Origin: Clostridium sp. CM027
GTDB taxonomy: Bacteria > Bacillota > Clostridia > Clostridiales > Clostridiaceae
DNA: 64,000 nt
Assembly (NCBI RefSeq): GCF_024730565.1
Contig: NZ_CP077725.1
Coordinates: forward strand, 1,364,001 to 1,428,000
Reading direction: 5' to 3'
The translations under genes were made by a program, and so were the position numbers. Each line of letters begins with the position of its first letter. Position 1 is the first letter of the stretch. Below, piece after piece: positions 19,090 through 29,092 of this stretch. Under the pieces are notes generated by a model. The model was not told the origin of the DNA. It did no database searches and was given only the letters and a program-made list of their open reading frames with translations.

Positions 19090-19518
19090 TTATGTTAGTT
19101 TAATTTTAATATGACCTTTAGACTTTTTTCCTGTAATTTCAATCTTTACATTTTTACTATCACCATTTGAAATTGTTATAGTTTTATTCATAGTTCCATT
19201 TTTTTCAAATAATATTTTTTTATCGTTATAAATCTTAATTTTTAATTCCCCATTCTCAGCAGTAGAATTAATTTTCATAGCATAAGTAGATTTTTCAGAA
19301 GTTATCTCTTTTAAATCTGTTCCATCAAATATTTGAAATTTAATATCATAAATGTTATTTTGAGTATTATCAGTCCAAATTTTTGTGTCGCCATTCCAAC
19401 TTACTTGAATTATCTTAAAGTTATTCTTTTGATTATTATTTACATACTTATAAGCTCCAATGATACAAACTAAACAAATTAGTATACATCCAATTATAAT
19501 TTTTTTCTTTCTTCCCAT
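19090..19518 (-). CDS. small membrane-anchored hypothetical protein
   Basis: 142 residues from ATG 19518, after AAGGAGG; a TTG at 19527 overlaps that site. N-terminal GRKKK plus a hydrophobic helix (about 7-25) gives an anchor with the rest outside. The exported part is rich in beta-type segments and Lys/Asn. There is no clear lipobox. I do not recognise the family. It lies 217 bases downstream of the two HExxH genes, on the same strand. Confidence 0.6.
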   Translation of the reverse strand: MGRKKKIIIGCILICLVCIIGAYKYVNNNQKNNFKIIQVSWNGDTKIWTDNTQNNIYDIKFQIFDGTDLKEITSEKSTYAMKINSTAENGELKIKIYNDKKILFEKNGTMNKTITISNGDSKNVKIEITGKKSKGHIKIKLT

Positions 19519-19735
19519 TGTTATCAACCTCCTTTTTTCACATTAATATTTCTTGAAAATATTTAACTATTACGACACAAAACACCTATACAATTATACC
19601 ATCATTGACTTAAATTGGATAATTCTAAAGGTTTCTCCATTTTAAAAACATTGAACTATGAAAGTTATGCAAAATAATTTAATAGTAATGATAAGTTATA
19701 GAATTTTTCTCAAGGGCAACAATAAAAATTTCCAT

Positions 19736-20584
19736 CTATATTATTGCAATTTCAAAATAATGATTTATATATTCTTTAATATCACTGAATCCAAGTCTAA
19801 ACACTTCATTAATATTATTTTCATAACATATATTCTTTATTATTTCACAACCATAATAATATCCTATTCTATAAAAAGTAATTTTTTTAGATTTAATACA
19901 AAATAATTTATCATATATATTCTTATCAAATTTTTTATCAGAAATTAATCCTTTAAGATTTATCCCTATAGTTGTTTTCATTTTTTTACAATTATAAACC
20001 CATTCATTAACTTCATCGTTTTCTAAAAATCCAAACCAATATCCTAAATTTTCTGATATTCCAAATATAAACATACTTATATATGTAGCCACACCTTCTA
20101 CAATTAATGTTTTCAAATATCTATCCTCTGTTGAATTATAGTTTTTTAAATAGAACTCTTTATTTAAATCATAATGTACTGCATGAATTATTTCGTGAGA
20201 TAGAAAAACATCTAAATCATAATTTTTATTAGAACGTGAAATAATTGCTTTTATATCAACAAAAACATAAGATGAATTATTTAAAATAATACTATGACCA
20301 TCTATTTTACCATCTCCAATAAAAATAATTAAACCAATATCATTTTTGATTTCAATTTTGGATAAGATACTAGCTTTATTTTCAAATATGCTAATTAGGG
20401 TGTTAGATAATGTAATTACATTATCTAACTCATGCTGTATAGAATTAATAATATTTTTGTCAAATGGTTTATTCCCACAAAACACTTTAAAATACTCTTC
20501 AAAAAAGGGTTCTTGATTAAATATTTCATTTATTTTATCAGATTTCATTTGCTTAATTGCAAAATTCATTATTTTATTTTCCAT
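19736..20584 (-). CDS. HExxH protein, putative cytoplasmic metallopeptidase (1)
   Basis: 282 residues, no signal peptide or membrane helix. FLSHEIIHAVHYD places HEIIH at 130-134, and LIVEGVATYIS gives Glu 163, the spacing of a gluzincin zinc site (two His, a distant Glu). AGGAG precedes the ATG. It lies 98 bases downstream of a second HExxH gene. The domain may be of the DUF2268 or peptidase-MA type, but I cannot assign it firmly; substrate unknown. Confidence 0.65.
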   Translation of the reverse strand: MENKIMNFAIKQMKSDKINEIFNQEPFFEEYFKVFCGNKPFDKNIINSIQHELDNVITLSNTLISIFENKASILSKIEIKNDIGLIIFIGDGKIDGHSIILNNSSYVFVDIKAIISRSNKNYDLDVFLSHEIIHAVHYDLNKEFYLKNYNSTEDRYLKTLIVEGVATYISMFIFGISENLGYWFGFLENDEVNEWVYNCKKMKTTIGINLKGLISDKKFDKNIYDKLFCIKSKKITFYRIGYYYGCEIIKNICYENNINEVFRLGFSDIKEYINHYFEIAII

Positions 20585-20682
20585 ATAAATTCTCCTATTA
20601 ATTAAAGGAATCCTTAATTAATAGATTCCTTTAAAAATTGCAATATTATCAAGACTAGAGTTCCATGCCCATACGTGTTATA

Positions 20683-21423
20683 TCATTTTATTAATTTTAA
20701 GATATTTCGCTCTTCTAATTCACCTTTTATTATATTAGAAATAGCATTATTATTTCCTATACTATTAATATATTTAATAAACTTTCTATTTGCATTAGAT
20801 AGGGTGATATTGAATATTTCAAAAAAATTCACTTTAAAATCCTCTTCTTTTAGTGAGCAATAGAATAGCTTGAATTTGTCGATACCAAAAAGTGAAATAA
20901 GATAATCTACAAATGCCCCAGCAATAGGATAAGTTATTAAATAACTATACTTATAAAAATTTTCATCAATTACTAAATCTTCTATATTTGCATACAAATC
21001 ATTATCAATAAAAAATTTTACCCAACTGTAATTAGGTATACCCAAGGAAACTTTGTCAAAACACATTGCCAGTCCCTCTCTTATAAATGTTTGAGGAGGC
21101 ATTGATATATTATATGAAATTATATGTGCATCTTCATGAAATCCTACACACTTAACTTTTTTATTATATACAGCATATATTTCATTTGGTTTACGGGCAA
21201 ATCCATTGCATGGTTCATTGTCTCCATACAATTTGCCAACTTCTATAGAAGACTCACATAAGTAGTATTTAATTTTAGTTCCCATTTTAATAGTTAAACA
21301 GTTACAAATAAAATCATAACAAGTTTCCTGTATGTCAATTATTTCTTCTATGTCCTTTTCTGCAATAGAACCAACATGATAATTAAATATATAATTATCA
21401 CTTTCTATTTTAATCCATTCCAT
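20683..21423 (-). CDS. HExxH protein, putative cytoplasmic metallopeptidase (2)
   Basis: 246 residues without signal peptide. VGFHEDAHIISYN has HEDAH at 96-100 and FIREGLAMCFD supplies Glu 116, so the gluzincin pattern is complete but with a shorter spacing than in the neighbour. Overall sequence outside the motif is different from the neighbour, so they are at best distant paralogues. AGGGGG precedes the ATG. Resembles peptidase-MA-like domains; function unknown. Confidence 0.65.
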   Translation of the reverse strand: MEWIKIESDNYIFNYHVGSIAEKDIEEIIDIQETCYDFICNCLTIKMGTKIKYYLCESSIEVGKLYGDNEPCNGFARKPNEIYAVYNKKVKCVGFHEDAHIISYNISMPPQTFIREGLAMCFDKVSLGIPNYSWVKFFIDNDLYANIEDLVIDENFYKYSYLITYPIAGAFVDYLISLFGIDKFKLFYCSLKEEDFKVNFFEIFNITLSNANRKFIKYINSIGNNNAISNIIKGELEERNILKLIK

Positions 21424-21450
21424 AATTTATCCCCCTCATGCAACACAATT

Positions 21451-21666
21451 TTACCTTTTTACAAACTTGGAAATCTTTATAATCAAATTAGAGTCCTTTA
21501 ACGTCTTAATTAAATTATAATTACCACTTACATAATCTTTAATTTGTCCTTTTCTATGAGGAACCATAAGAAAGGGTAATGCCTTCAATTTAAACCACTT
21601 TATTATTAGGTATGGATTCAATCTTCCATATGTTTCAAATGCACTTGTAGATATTAATATTATTAA
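21451..21666 (-). pseudogene. truncated gene remnant (71 codons, no start)
   Basis: A frame open from after a TAG (complement of 21667-21669) to a TAA at 21451 reads ...STSAFETYGRLNPYL, WFKLKALPFLMVPHRKG and ends ISKFVKR. The composition is that of real protein, not noise, but there is no start codon or ribosome site. It looks like the C-terminal end of a flavin-dependent reductase-like protein; that identification is weak. Confidence 0.45.
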
Positions 21667-21776
21667 CTATAGTTTCTACATATGTATCTACACTCCTTCT
21701 AAATTCTGATTTTTTTCTAATAGATATACTTCCTTATTTCACTCATAAAGTTTTAAAGGAAATGTGTATTATAAGA

Positions 21777-21808
21777 AAGAAGTATCTTAGTTAATTAAGA
21801 TACTTCTT
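21777..21808. terminator. terminator after the alpha/beta hydrolase
   Basis: AAGAAGTATCTTA (21777-21789) and TAAGATACTTCTT (21796-21808), 13 perfect pairs, 6-base loop, with a T-rich tail on the minus strand. Confidence 0.75.
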
Positions 21809-21861
21809 ATCGTATTAAAAAGCCTATCCATCATACTCAACCATTGCCTCTTTTAAATTTC

Positions 21862-22677
21862 TTACTCCTCAATAAATAAAGCCAATTCTTTGTTAAATCT
21901 ATCTTTCTCATCATAGAATAATGCGTGGCCACTGAATTCAAATGGTACAAGTTTAGAATTTTTAATGCCTTGTCTTTGTGCCTGTCCTAATGGGAAGAGA
22001 CAGACTTTGTCATGAATACCATGAAGAATTAAAGTTGGAACACTTATTTTAGAAAGATCAAAAAATAAACGTTCCTCGCCTAACCAACTGGTTGAAGTTG
22101 CCGCAGTGGCCCAACCTGCTGCTTGTAGCCCCAATTGAAAAATCCAATCTGAAAATGCCTGGGTTATATGCTGAAAGAAAAATATGTCTCCAAATCCCCT
22201 TAACATTTTAGGTCGATCATTATATGTTTCCTTAATCATATCTTTGACAACTTCCGCTTGCAATCCATAAGGGAAATATGGGCGCTGGATAAGGCTGGGT
22301 GCTGCTGCTGCAAAAAGAGCTAGTTTGGATACCCCGTATTCATTGTGCCTGGACATGTATCTAATAGCAATTGCTCCTCCTGTTGAATGTCCCGCTAGTG
22401 TAAAATTCTTTAATTTAAGTGCATCTACTACCCCTCGAACATCGTCTGATAACCTATCATAGTCATAGCCCTCGAACGGCTTATCGGATTCACCGAATCC
22501 CCTCTGATCTATACCGATACACCTGTAGCCCATCTTTGGAAGTTCATTAAACTGATATTCAAACAACTTATGGCTTCCGGGCCAACCGTGAAGAAACACT
22601 ATTGTCTTTTCACCCTTAGGGTTAATATCTTCTACATAGATTTTTACATTTTCTTCTACTCTAATATAATATCCCAC
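21862..22677 (-). CDS. alpha/beta hydrolase
   Basis: 271 residues, GTG start seven bases after GGAGG. HGWPGSHKLFEYQ is the oxyanion region, LAGHSTGGAIAIRYM carries the nucleophile Ser near 97, ILHGIHDK the acid and FSGHALFYD the His. This is the haloperoxidase/proline-iminopeptidase-like branch of the fold; the substrate cannot be inferred. It starts 105 bases after grdD and may be read through from that operon. Confidence 0.88.
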   Translation of the reverse strand: MGYYIRVEENVKIYVEDINPKGEKTIVFLHGWPGSHKLFEYQFNELPKMGYRCIGIDQRGFGESDKPFEGYDYDRLSDDVRGVVDALKLKNFTLAGHSTGGAIAIRYMSRHNEYGVSKLALFAAAAPSLIQRPYFPYGLQAEVVKDMIKETYNDRPKMLRGFGDIFFFQHITQAFSDWIFQLGLQAAGWATAATSTSWLGEERLFFDLSKISVPTLILHGIHDKVCLFPLGQAQRQGIKNSKLVPFEFSGHALFYDEKDRFNKELALFIEE

Positions 22678-22781
22678 TAAATACCTCCAATAATAATCTT
22701 ACATTCATATATTATTCTATTGGAGACAATTATGTTAATTAATTATTTGCTACACCTCTTTCTTCTCTATAACCAATATTT

Positions 22782-23939
22782 TTATTTATAACCACATTTT
22801 ACAAGTATCTTTGTGCTATTCTCAGAATTTTTCTCATTTATCATTAATACAGGTCCAGTACAACCCATTCCACTTTCGCAGTATATGCCTTCCTTCCAAA
22901 GAGCAGCACATGCATCATCGAGTTCTAAAATGTCTATACCCGGTATAGCAAAAGTAACTACTTCCTTTGAAGGCATCGCAACTTTTTCTTCTGATGATTT
23001 TCCACTTTTGCTTAGTATCCCATCAATTAACTTTTTAATTCCAGCTTTTTCTGCGGCTTTATATTCATTCCCCGCTACTATCATAAGGTTATTTTGTGCA
23101 CACTCAAAGCAATATTTAAGTGCTTCACAAATAAGAGGTGCACCAGATGCCCTTGATATTATGTTAATAATCTTATCATAGTTTTCTCCAACTCCTGGAC
23201 CATATCCATAACCTGAAGTTTCATAATCTCCACCAGTTGTATAAGATGAAAGCATTTTAATAAGAAGGTTTCCAGTAAGTGAATCGCAAATTAGTACATC
23301 TGGAGTTCCTGCAAGTACATCATTCCCTCTCATCATTGGTCCACCATCTGCTCTTAATGAATCGGCGAATTCAAAATTATAACCAGACTTTTTTAATTCA
23401 CCTAAGTTTCTTTCAACTTCCCTTGCTCCATCAATATTTAAAATTCCTACTTTAGGATTTTTTATTCCTGTAGCTTTTGCAACTGCAATTCCACCTATAG
23501 CATTTTTAAGCATGGCTTCTACTCTATTAGTTGAAGTCGCCCCTGTAGTTGTAGATATTATCATGTCGCGTCCTTTTGCTGGAGTAACAGCCATTCCCAC
23601 TGTAGAAACTCCTATTGGAAAATTAAAATGTTGGGTAACACAACCTTGTATTTCACCTTCCTCCAAAAGCTTTAACATTTTATTGTGCCCGTCCTCTGCA
23701 GAAGCTACTTCAACTACTTCAAATTCACAATCAATCTTTTCACCTATCAGTACAATATCAAAGCTGCCATATTTTTTTGATGCTAGTATGCATGCTTTTA
23801 ACATTTCAGAAATACCATGCTCCGAGCCATATGTTGTTAGGCCTATTTTAATTCTCTTTTTAAAGCTTCCACTTTTAATACCATCTGCTATTTCATTAAA
23901 AGCCTCAGCTATAGCCTTTTTTGTTTTTATGTTTCCCAT
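22782..23939 (-). CDS. grdD: glycine reductase complex component C, alpha subunit
   Basis: 385 residues, PlsX-like fold. With GrdC it releases acetyl phosphate from the acetyl-thioester made by the reductase. The family is identified by context and by blocks such as IGLTTYGSEHG and the C-terminal MGCTGPVLMINEKN, which contains a conserved Cys. Last gene of the grd operon, 26 bases after grdC. Confidence 0.92.
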   Translation of the reverse strand: MGNIKTKKAIAEAFNEIADGIKSGSFKKRIKIGLTTYGSEHGISEMLKACILASKKYGSFDIVLIGEKIDCEFEVVEVASAEDGHNKMLKLLEEGEIQGCVTQHFNFPIGVSTVGMAVTPAKGRDMIISTTTGATSTNRVEAMLKNAIGGIAVAKATGIKNPKVGILNIDGAREVERNLGELKKSGYNFEFADSLRADGGPMMRGNDVLAGTPDVLICDSLTGNLLIKMLSSYTTGGDYETSGYGYGPGVGENYDKIINIISRASGAPLICEALKYCFECAQNNLMIVAGNEYKAAEKAGIKKLIDGILSKSGKSSEEKVAMPSKEVVTFAIPGIDILELDDACAALWKEGIYCESGMGCTGPVLMINEKNSENSTKILVKCGYK

Positions 23940-23965
23940 AAAATCACTCTCCCTACAATCATCAA

Positions 23966-25501
23966 TTATTCGTTCATTAGCATTTCCGCAAATTTTTTCA
24001 TGCTGCCGGCTATCATAAGCTTTAGTTCTTCATTTGAAACTTCAGCTCCATCATCTTGCTTTCCGGAATTCTTTTGCACAAGTACTGAAACTCCATCAAA
24101 TAAATTAGTCATTCTTCCAAGGAACAAGCTTCCTTTGCCAATTAACATAAAATTATTCATTCTTCCTTCCAATATTGCACTAATTCCATGTCCAACTATT
24201 GGTACTGCTGATGGAATATGTCCTTGTGTTGGAGCAAATCCGGGATAGCCATGCTTTTTCACAAAGCTTGGAAGTTCTTTTCTGTCTAATTGTCCGTTTT
24301 TAACAGCAAGAGCACCGATCATTTTATAGTTTTGAGTTGGTACATCTCCGGCTCCAGCAGGCTCCGTTATATCGGGAGTTTGAAGCTCTGGAGCGTATTT
24401 ATCAACATCAGTTATTTTCATTCCAGCATTAGTTAACGGTTTTAATACTAAAGCTTCAAGTACAGCTTGAGGTGCTGAGCCATCTCCAATTGTATGTTTT
24501 CCAATGATATCTGTTCTTATTTCAGGGCTTATGCCATCATTTTCTGTTATAAGTAGTGCGAATCCTCCAAGGCAATCCTCAAGAATTGGAAGTCCTTTTT
24601 TTACATGGTCTCGTCCATTCATTCCAAGCTTTGAAGTACATCCGCCTGCAAAAACTATAACATTTTTGAATATTCCTGATTTTACTAGAGCAGAAGCATT
24701 TATTATTGCATGAACAGGTGCAGCGCAAAAACCTCTCATGTCAATACCAGTTGCTCCTTTAATACCAGCAATTTCACCACATGCTTTGGCAAGATTGCCC
24801 CCCCCTCTTTGATTCATATCTCCTACTGCTTCTTCAGAGCATTCAATTAAGTAATCAACTTCGCTTACATCAATTCCGGTAATCTTAACTAACTGCATTA
24901 ATGCAAGAACACCTGAAGCCTTAACAGCAAGGTTTTCAAGCATAACATGTGCTGAAAGATTTATATCTACATCATGGGCTTTTTTTACACACCCAATTAG
25001 ATCATCACCAAGATACAACCCCTCTGCATCTTGAGTATCGACTAATTCTTTTATGTTGACTATATCCTCGCCAACGCCAAGTGCTTCAACTTTTACATTA
25101 AGCAATTCATGATTCGCAAATTTTTCTCTAACACTTTGCGTAAACCCTTTTTCTAAGACTACTAAATCGAATACATCTGAAACCTTAAGCAATCCGTAAA
25201 ATTCATCCTGAGGCATTATTTCTCCGAATTTTCCTGTTTTTTGAGCACCTTCAATTTTTGAATTGTTCCAAGGTCTTTTAATTTCTAAAAGCTGCTCTGG
25301 AATTATGTTACCTATATAAGTTTGATTAGGAGGATATGCTACTACATCCTCAAAAGTTCTTAAATGATTTTTTGCCTCTTTTAAGAATTCTGAATCCGGA
25401 TTGTTTTTTCTCTCAACTGCAGCTGTTGTTCCGCAATGCATTACCATATCTGGAGTGTTAATAAGAATATAAGATGCTTTTTTTACTACTGGAAAGCTCA
25501 T
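23966..25501 (-). CDS. grdC: glycine reductase complex component C, beta subunit
   Basis: 511 residues, related to beta-ketoacyl-ACP synthase III. It carries the acetyl group on a thiol: MRGFCAAPVHAIINASALV near 258 holds the likely active Cys, with GHGISAILEGRMNNFM further on. GGAGGAAT lies upstream. It sits between grdB and grdD in the usual order. Confidence 0.93.
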   Translation of the reverse strand: MSFPVVKKASYILINTPDMVMHCGTTAAVERKNNPDSEFLKEAKNHLRTFEDVVAYPPNQTYIGNIIPEQLLEIKRPWNNSKIEGAQKTGKFGEIMPQDEFYGLLKVSDVFDLVVLEKGFTQSVREKFANHELLNVKVEALGVGEDIVNIKELVDTQDAEGLYLGDDLIGCVKKAHDVDINLSAHVMLENLAVKASGVLALMQLVKITGIDVSEVDYLIECSEEAVGDMNQRGGGNLAKACGEIAGIKGATGIDMRGFCAAPVHAIINASALVKSGIFKNVIVFAGGCTSKLGMNGRDHVKKGLPILEDCLGGFALLITENDGISPEIRTDIIGKHTIGDGSAPQAVLEALVLKPLTNAGMKITDVDKYAPELQTPDITEPAGAGDVPTQNYKMIGALAVKNGQLDRKELPSFVKKHGYPGFAPTQGHIPSAVPIVGHGISAILEGRMNNFMLIGKGSLFLGRMTNLFDGVSVLVQKNSGKQDDGAEVSNEELKLMIAGSMKKFAEMLMNE

Positions 25502-25577
25502 TATTTCATTCCTCCTTTATTTAAATTAACAAAAGTGAAGATAAACACCTTCACTTTTGCATTTTTTAATAATAGTT

Positions 25578-26882
25578 TTATTCTTCAAAAACCTTTTGCC
25601 CATCAACTTGGGTTTCTAATGCTTTAAGTGCTTTAGCTACCAGTTTATATCTAAGCTTCATTTCAGCTTCCTTCTCTAAACTAGGGTTTCCTAGTGGATG
25701 TGGGATAGCTATTGTCGGTACTATTCTATTTGCTCCAACTGTAAGTGAAATTGGAACTACTGTGCACATGTGGACTACTGGAAGTCCTCCACGCTCTATT
25801 TCTTTAACGAGTGTTGCACCGCAACGTGTACAAGTTCCTCATGTTGACGTTAATATAACAGCATCCACACCATCAGCTAACAATTCCTTTACAATTTGTG
25901 CTCCAAATTTCTTTGAATTGGCAACGGATGTACCATTTCCAACCGTAGAATAAAAATATCTGTGAAGCGAACCTATTTTTTCTTCTTTTTCCATTTGTCT
26001 TAATACATCTACTGGAAGAACCCTATCACAATCAGAATTGGCATAAGTTGGATCAAATCCACCATGTGCAGTTTCATATGTCGCCTCTGTTAAATCGTCA
26101 ACACCGAAAATGTCATATTTACCAAACTTTGAAGCGCTTGAGGATTCAATATGGTCAGGGTTACCTTTTGGAACTATTCCACCTGATGTAACTAATGCAA
26201 TTTTAGCTTTGGTTATGTCTTTTATAGCTGCATTTGGCTCTACCCTATCAAATACAGGCATTACAAACTCAGTTGCAAATTCCTCTCCTTTAAGCTTCTT
26301 AACGAGCATATTAACTGCTCTTTTTGAACCTCTAACTGTATCAAAATAATTCTTTCTTATTCCTCTTTCAATATAACCTTCCTCTGCAGGTGATCCTATT
26401 TCTTCACCGTGAACAAGTTTTAAACCAAGCTTTACCATAGCGGGAAGAGCTTGCCTCATGCCAACCGCACTATTTCTAGTCTCAATAATATATGCGTCCT
26501 TTTTATATATATCAGCACCAGGATTTTCAATATACATTGCTGTAAGCACAGGAACATTTAATTTTTCTTTAACTTCTTTTGCAACAGCACCACATGCCAT
26601 TCCGTATCTTCCTGCATTGAAAGCTGGGCCTGCAATTACTAAATCAGGGTTGTAACTTTTTATCATTTCAATTACTTCAGCTTTTGCTTCCTCTAGGTTT
26701 TCATTAAAATATGAATCTCCGCAAATAACAGTAGCAACTATTTCAGCTTCACCTTTAAAAATTTTGTTTAGTCCCATTCCAGGACCAACGAAACCTTCTC
26801 TTACTTCTGGTTTATAATTTGCCTTTTCTTCTCCGCCTATACCAGCATAAAACTGATTTATATAATGAACTACCTTAATCAA
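25578..26882 (-). CDS. grdB: glycine reductase component B gamma subunit, selenoprotein
   Basis: 434 residues when the in-frame TGA (complement of 25839-25841) is read as selenocysteine 348. The frame before it ends VDAVILTST; after it continues GTCTRCGATLVKEIE without interruption to VFEE, which matches GrdB. It binds glycine with the pyruvoyl subunit from GrdE. Ordinary gene callers split it in two. The selC, selB, selA and selD genes in this window provide the decoding machinery. Confidence 0.94.
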
Positions 26883-26932
26883 TTGGGTTTCCCCCTTTTC
26901 TCATATTTTGAATTTACTTTTTTAACTTAAAA

Positions 26933-27397
26933 TTAATATTTTGAAAACTCATCTCTTATTGTCTTTACTTCCTTAATTATATCGTCAACGTCTAGAACCA
27001 TTTCCATCATTCCACACTGCTCATCATAAACCGTCGCATCACATTCATCTTTTATTTCTGGCTCGATCATGTGATAAACAGCAAGACCAAGTTCAATTCC
27101 TGCAAGTGGGCCTGCAAATGTAGGGTCTCCTGCAGCTACTGTTTCAGCTGAAAGTCCTGAAGCTTCTGCTTCTGCTCCACCAAGTATAACTACAATGTTT
27201 TCTGCACCATTCTTGTCTGCTAATTCTTTAACTCTTTTTTGGATCTCCAGATCCATAGCACCAGCGGCAGTTCAGACAAAGCATTCTGTTGAAGCAAATA
27301 TTACTTCTGCTCCTGCAGTTTTTACGCTTTCTTCGATTGCTTGACCTGGTATTCCATCTCTATCACCTATAGCAATTACTTTTTTACCTTTTAACAT
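26933..27397 (-). CDS. grdA: glycine reductase protein A, selenoprotein
   Basis: 154 residues with the TGA at the complement of 27272-27274 read as selenocysteine 42. The N-terminus [18 protein letters not shown] and the motif CFVU followed by TAAGAMDLE are those of protein A, which takes the carboxymethyl group from glycine and is reduced by thioredoxin. The true start is ATG 27397; a frame starting at 27256 is only the part after the UGA. Confidence 0.95.
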
Positions 27398-27422
27398 TTA
27401 TATCATCCTTTCTATAAAAAAA

Positions 27423-28718
27423 TTAGTACCCTCTTGTACTTAAAGTATTATAACCAACTTCGCTTGTTGCTCCAGTAATTACCTGGATTTCAGCTTCAAT
27501 TGAGCCGTCCTCTCTCAAACTTCCAAAATGTCCTCCAGCAATAACATTTGCATTTTCTGGATGACCGATAATTTTCTTCATTGTGGGAAGTACAATAACT
27601 TCATTTGCATTTCCAGCAGTTACTACTGCATCGCCCTTAGGAGTTGAATCTGCAAGTGATTGTGAAGCTCCATCTTGACCAGCATATTCATCGGTTATTA
27701 GTACTGTTTTAATTCCTAGTGCTGAAATCTTGTTACAATTCATAACTAAATCTGCGTCTGGATTACCAAAACCCTCCTCAGAAATTATTACTGCATCTGC
27801 ACCTAAATATTCAACTAATTTTGCAGTGTAGCTTGAAGATCTTTCTTTATCTGCAAGGTATACAGTTTCGTTAGTTAATACGCATCCAAGGAAATTGTAG
27901 TCAATACCATGTCTCTCATACAAATCCTCAATTACAGGATGATTCATATGAACATACGATGGGTTCTTATCACAAGCTGAAACACAGTTTCCTGAAACAA
28001 TAGCACCATCAAATATTTCCGTTGGGTATATGAATGTAGGTATTATTTTCTTTGCATCAACTCCATATACATAAGTGTCATGAAGAAGCCCCTGACTTTG
28101 AAGCATATATACATATATTACTTTAGGAAGATCGGGATACTGTTTTACCTGTTCTAAAAGAGGAAGTGTTTCGAAAGTCTTAATTTCATCAGCCTCAAGT
28201 TCTCTTGCACATTCACCAAGATATGTTGCAGCCTTAAATCCAACCATTCTAACAGCTTCTTCGTGATCATGTGGAAGTACGCTTTTCTTTGTTTCACATG
28301 TTATTACAACGTTGTTTAATTTTGAAAATGGTGTATATTTAGCACCAATTCCACTCATGTCAATGATTCCTTCCTGGAACCCAACAATATTTCCAGTAGT
28401 TACAACAGCTGCGCCTTTCAAAACATTTGTTCTTCCATTTCCAACTGTATCAACCTTGCTTATAAATCCTGGAAATATCCCACCGCTACCTGATACCTTT
28501 ACCCTTGGCTCAATAACGTCTTTAACTGGAATTATTCTTGTCTCATCTCCGGGTCTTGCAATTTCAATGCTAATACTTTCAATTCTTTCATCTCCGCCTA
28601 TATGTGCAAGCAGTTCTTCTTTATTTACAAAAATAACTCCCTTTTCAACCTTTGTGCAAGTGCCAAATTGAACATCATTAATTTTAATTTCACCAAGTTC
28701 TAAACGCAAAGTTTCCAC
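27423..28718 (-). CDS. grdE: glycine reductase component B proprotein
   Basis: 431 residues. The proprotein cleaves itself at a Cys to give alpha and beta subunits, the latter with an N-terminal pyruvoyl group that forms a Schiff base with glycine. The likely cleavage block is SGNCVSACD, Cys near 245. Located between trxA and grdA, spaced 25 bases from grdA. Confidence 0.93.
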   Translation of the reverse strand: METLRLELGEIKINDVQFGTCTKVEKGVIFVNKEELLAHIGGDERIESISIEIARPGDETRIIPVKDVIEPRVKVSGSGGIFPGFISKVDTVGNGRTNVLKGAAVVTTGNIVGFQEGIIDMSGIGAKYTPFSKLNNVVITCETKKSVLPHDHEEAVRMVGFKAATYLGECARELEADEIKTFETLPLLEQVKQYPDLPKVIYVYMLQSQGLLHDTYVYGVDAKKIIPTFIYPTEIFDGAIVSGNCVSACDKNPSYVHMNHPVIEDLYERHGIDYNFLGCVLTNETVYLADKERSSSYTAKLVEYLGADAVIISEEGFGNPDADLVMNCNKISALGIKTVLITDEYAGQDGASQSLADSTPKGDAVVTAGNANEVIVLPTMKKIIGHPENANVIAGGHFGSLREDGSIEAEIQVITGATSEVGYNTLSTRGY

Positions 28719-28741
28719 CTCCGAAATAGTTTAGCCATTTA

Positions 28742-29074
28742 TTACAATGTTTCATAAACGCTTTTAATAAAATTCTCTACATCATCAATTGTTTCGATGT
28801 TTTCAGGGGTAATAGTGCTTATTTTTTCGTTATTTTTATAAATTATCATCGTTGGGAGTCCAAGTACTCTTTGAGATATAGCGAGTCTTCTAGAACCACC
28901 GATATTAAGACTTGCAAATTTGATTTTATCGCTATATTTGTTTTCTAGTTCGTGTACTCCAGGCATAAGTTCCTTACATACTTCACATTTGTCACCCCAG
29001 AAATCAACAAATACTGCTTTTTCAGAATAAGATACTACTTCCTCATCAAAATTTTCCTTTGTCAAACTAATCAT
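28742..29074 (-). CDS. trxA: thioredoxin (grd operon type)
   Basis: 110 residues with the redox motif WGDKCEVCKEL (CEVC instead of the common CGPC) near residue 33. cis-Pro block LGLPTMIIYKN. Clostridial grd operons carry such a dedicated thioredoxin that reduces the selenenyl-sulfide of GrdA. Confidence 0.92.
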   Translation of the reverse strand: MISLTKENFDEEVVSYSEKAVFVDFWGDKCEVCKELMPGVHELENKYSDKIKFASLNIGGSRRLAISQRVLGLPTMIIYKNNEKISTITPENIETIDDVENFIKSVYETL

Positions 29075-29092
29075 TTTAAATACCCCCTAATT

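Noticed and set aside
19658-19906. 82-codon plus-strand frame over the end of an HExxH gene
   Set aside because: Extremely AT-rich, Ile/Phe/Tyr-dominated antisense of a better supported gene.
22813-28671. Several plus-strand open frames of 70-170 codons opposite the grd genes
   Set aside because: They mirror strongly conserved minus-strand genes, lack ribosome sites and match no family.
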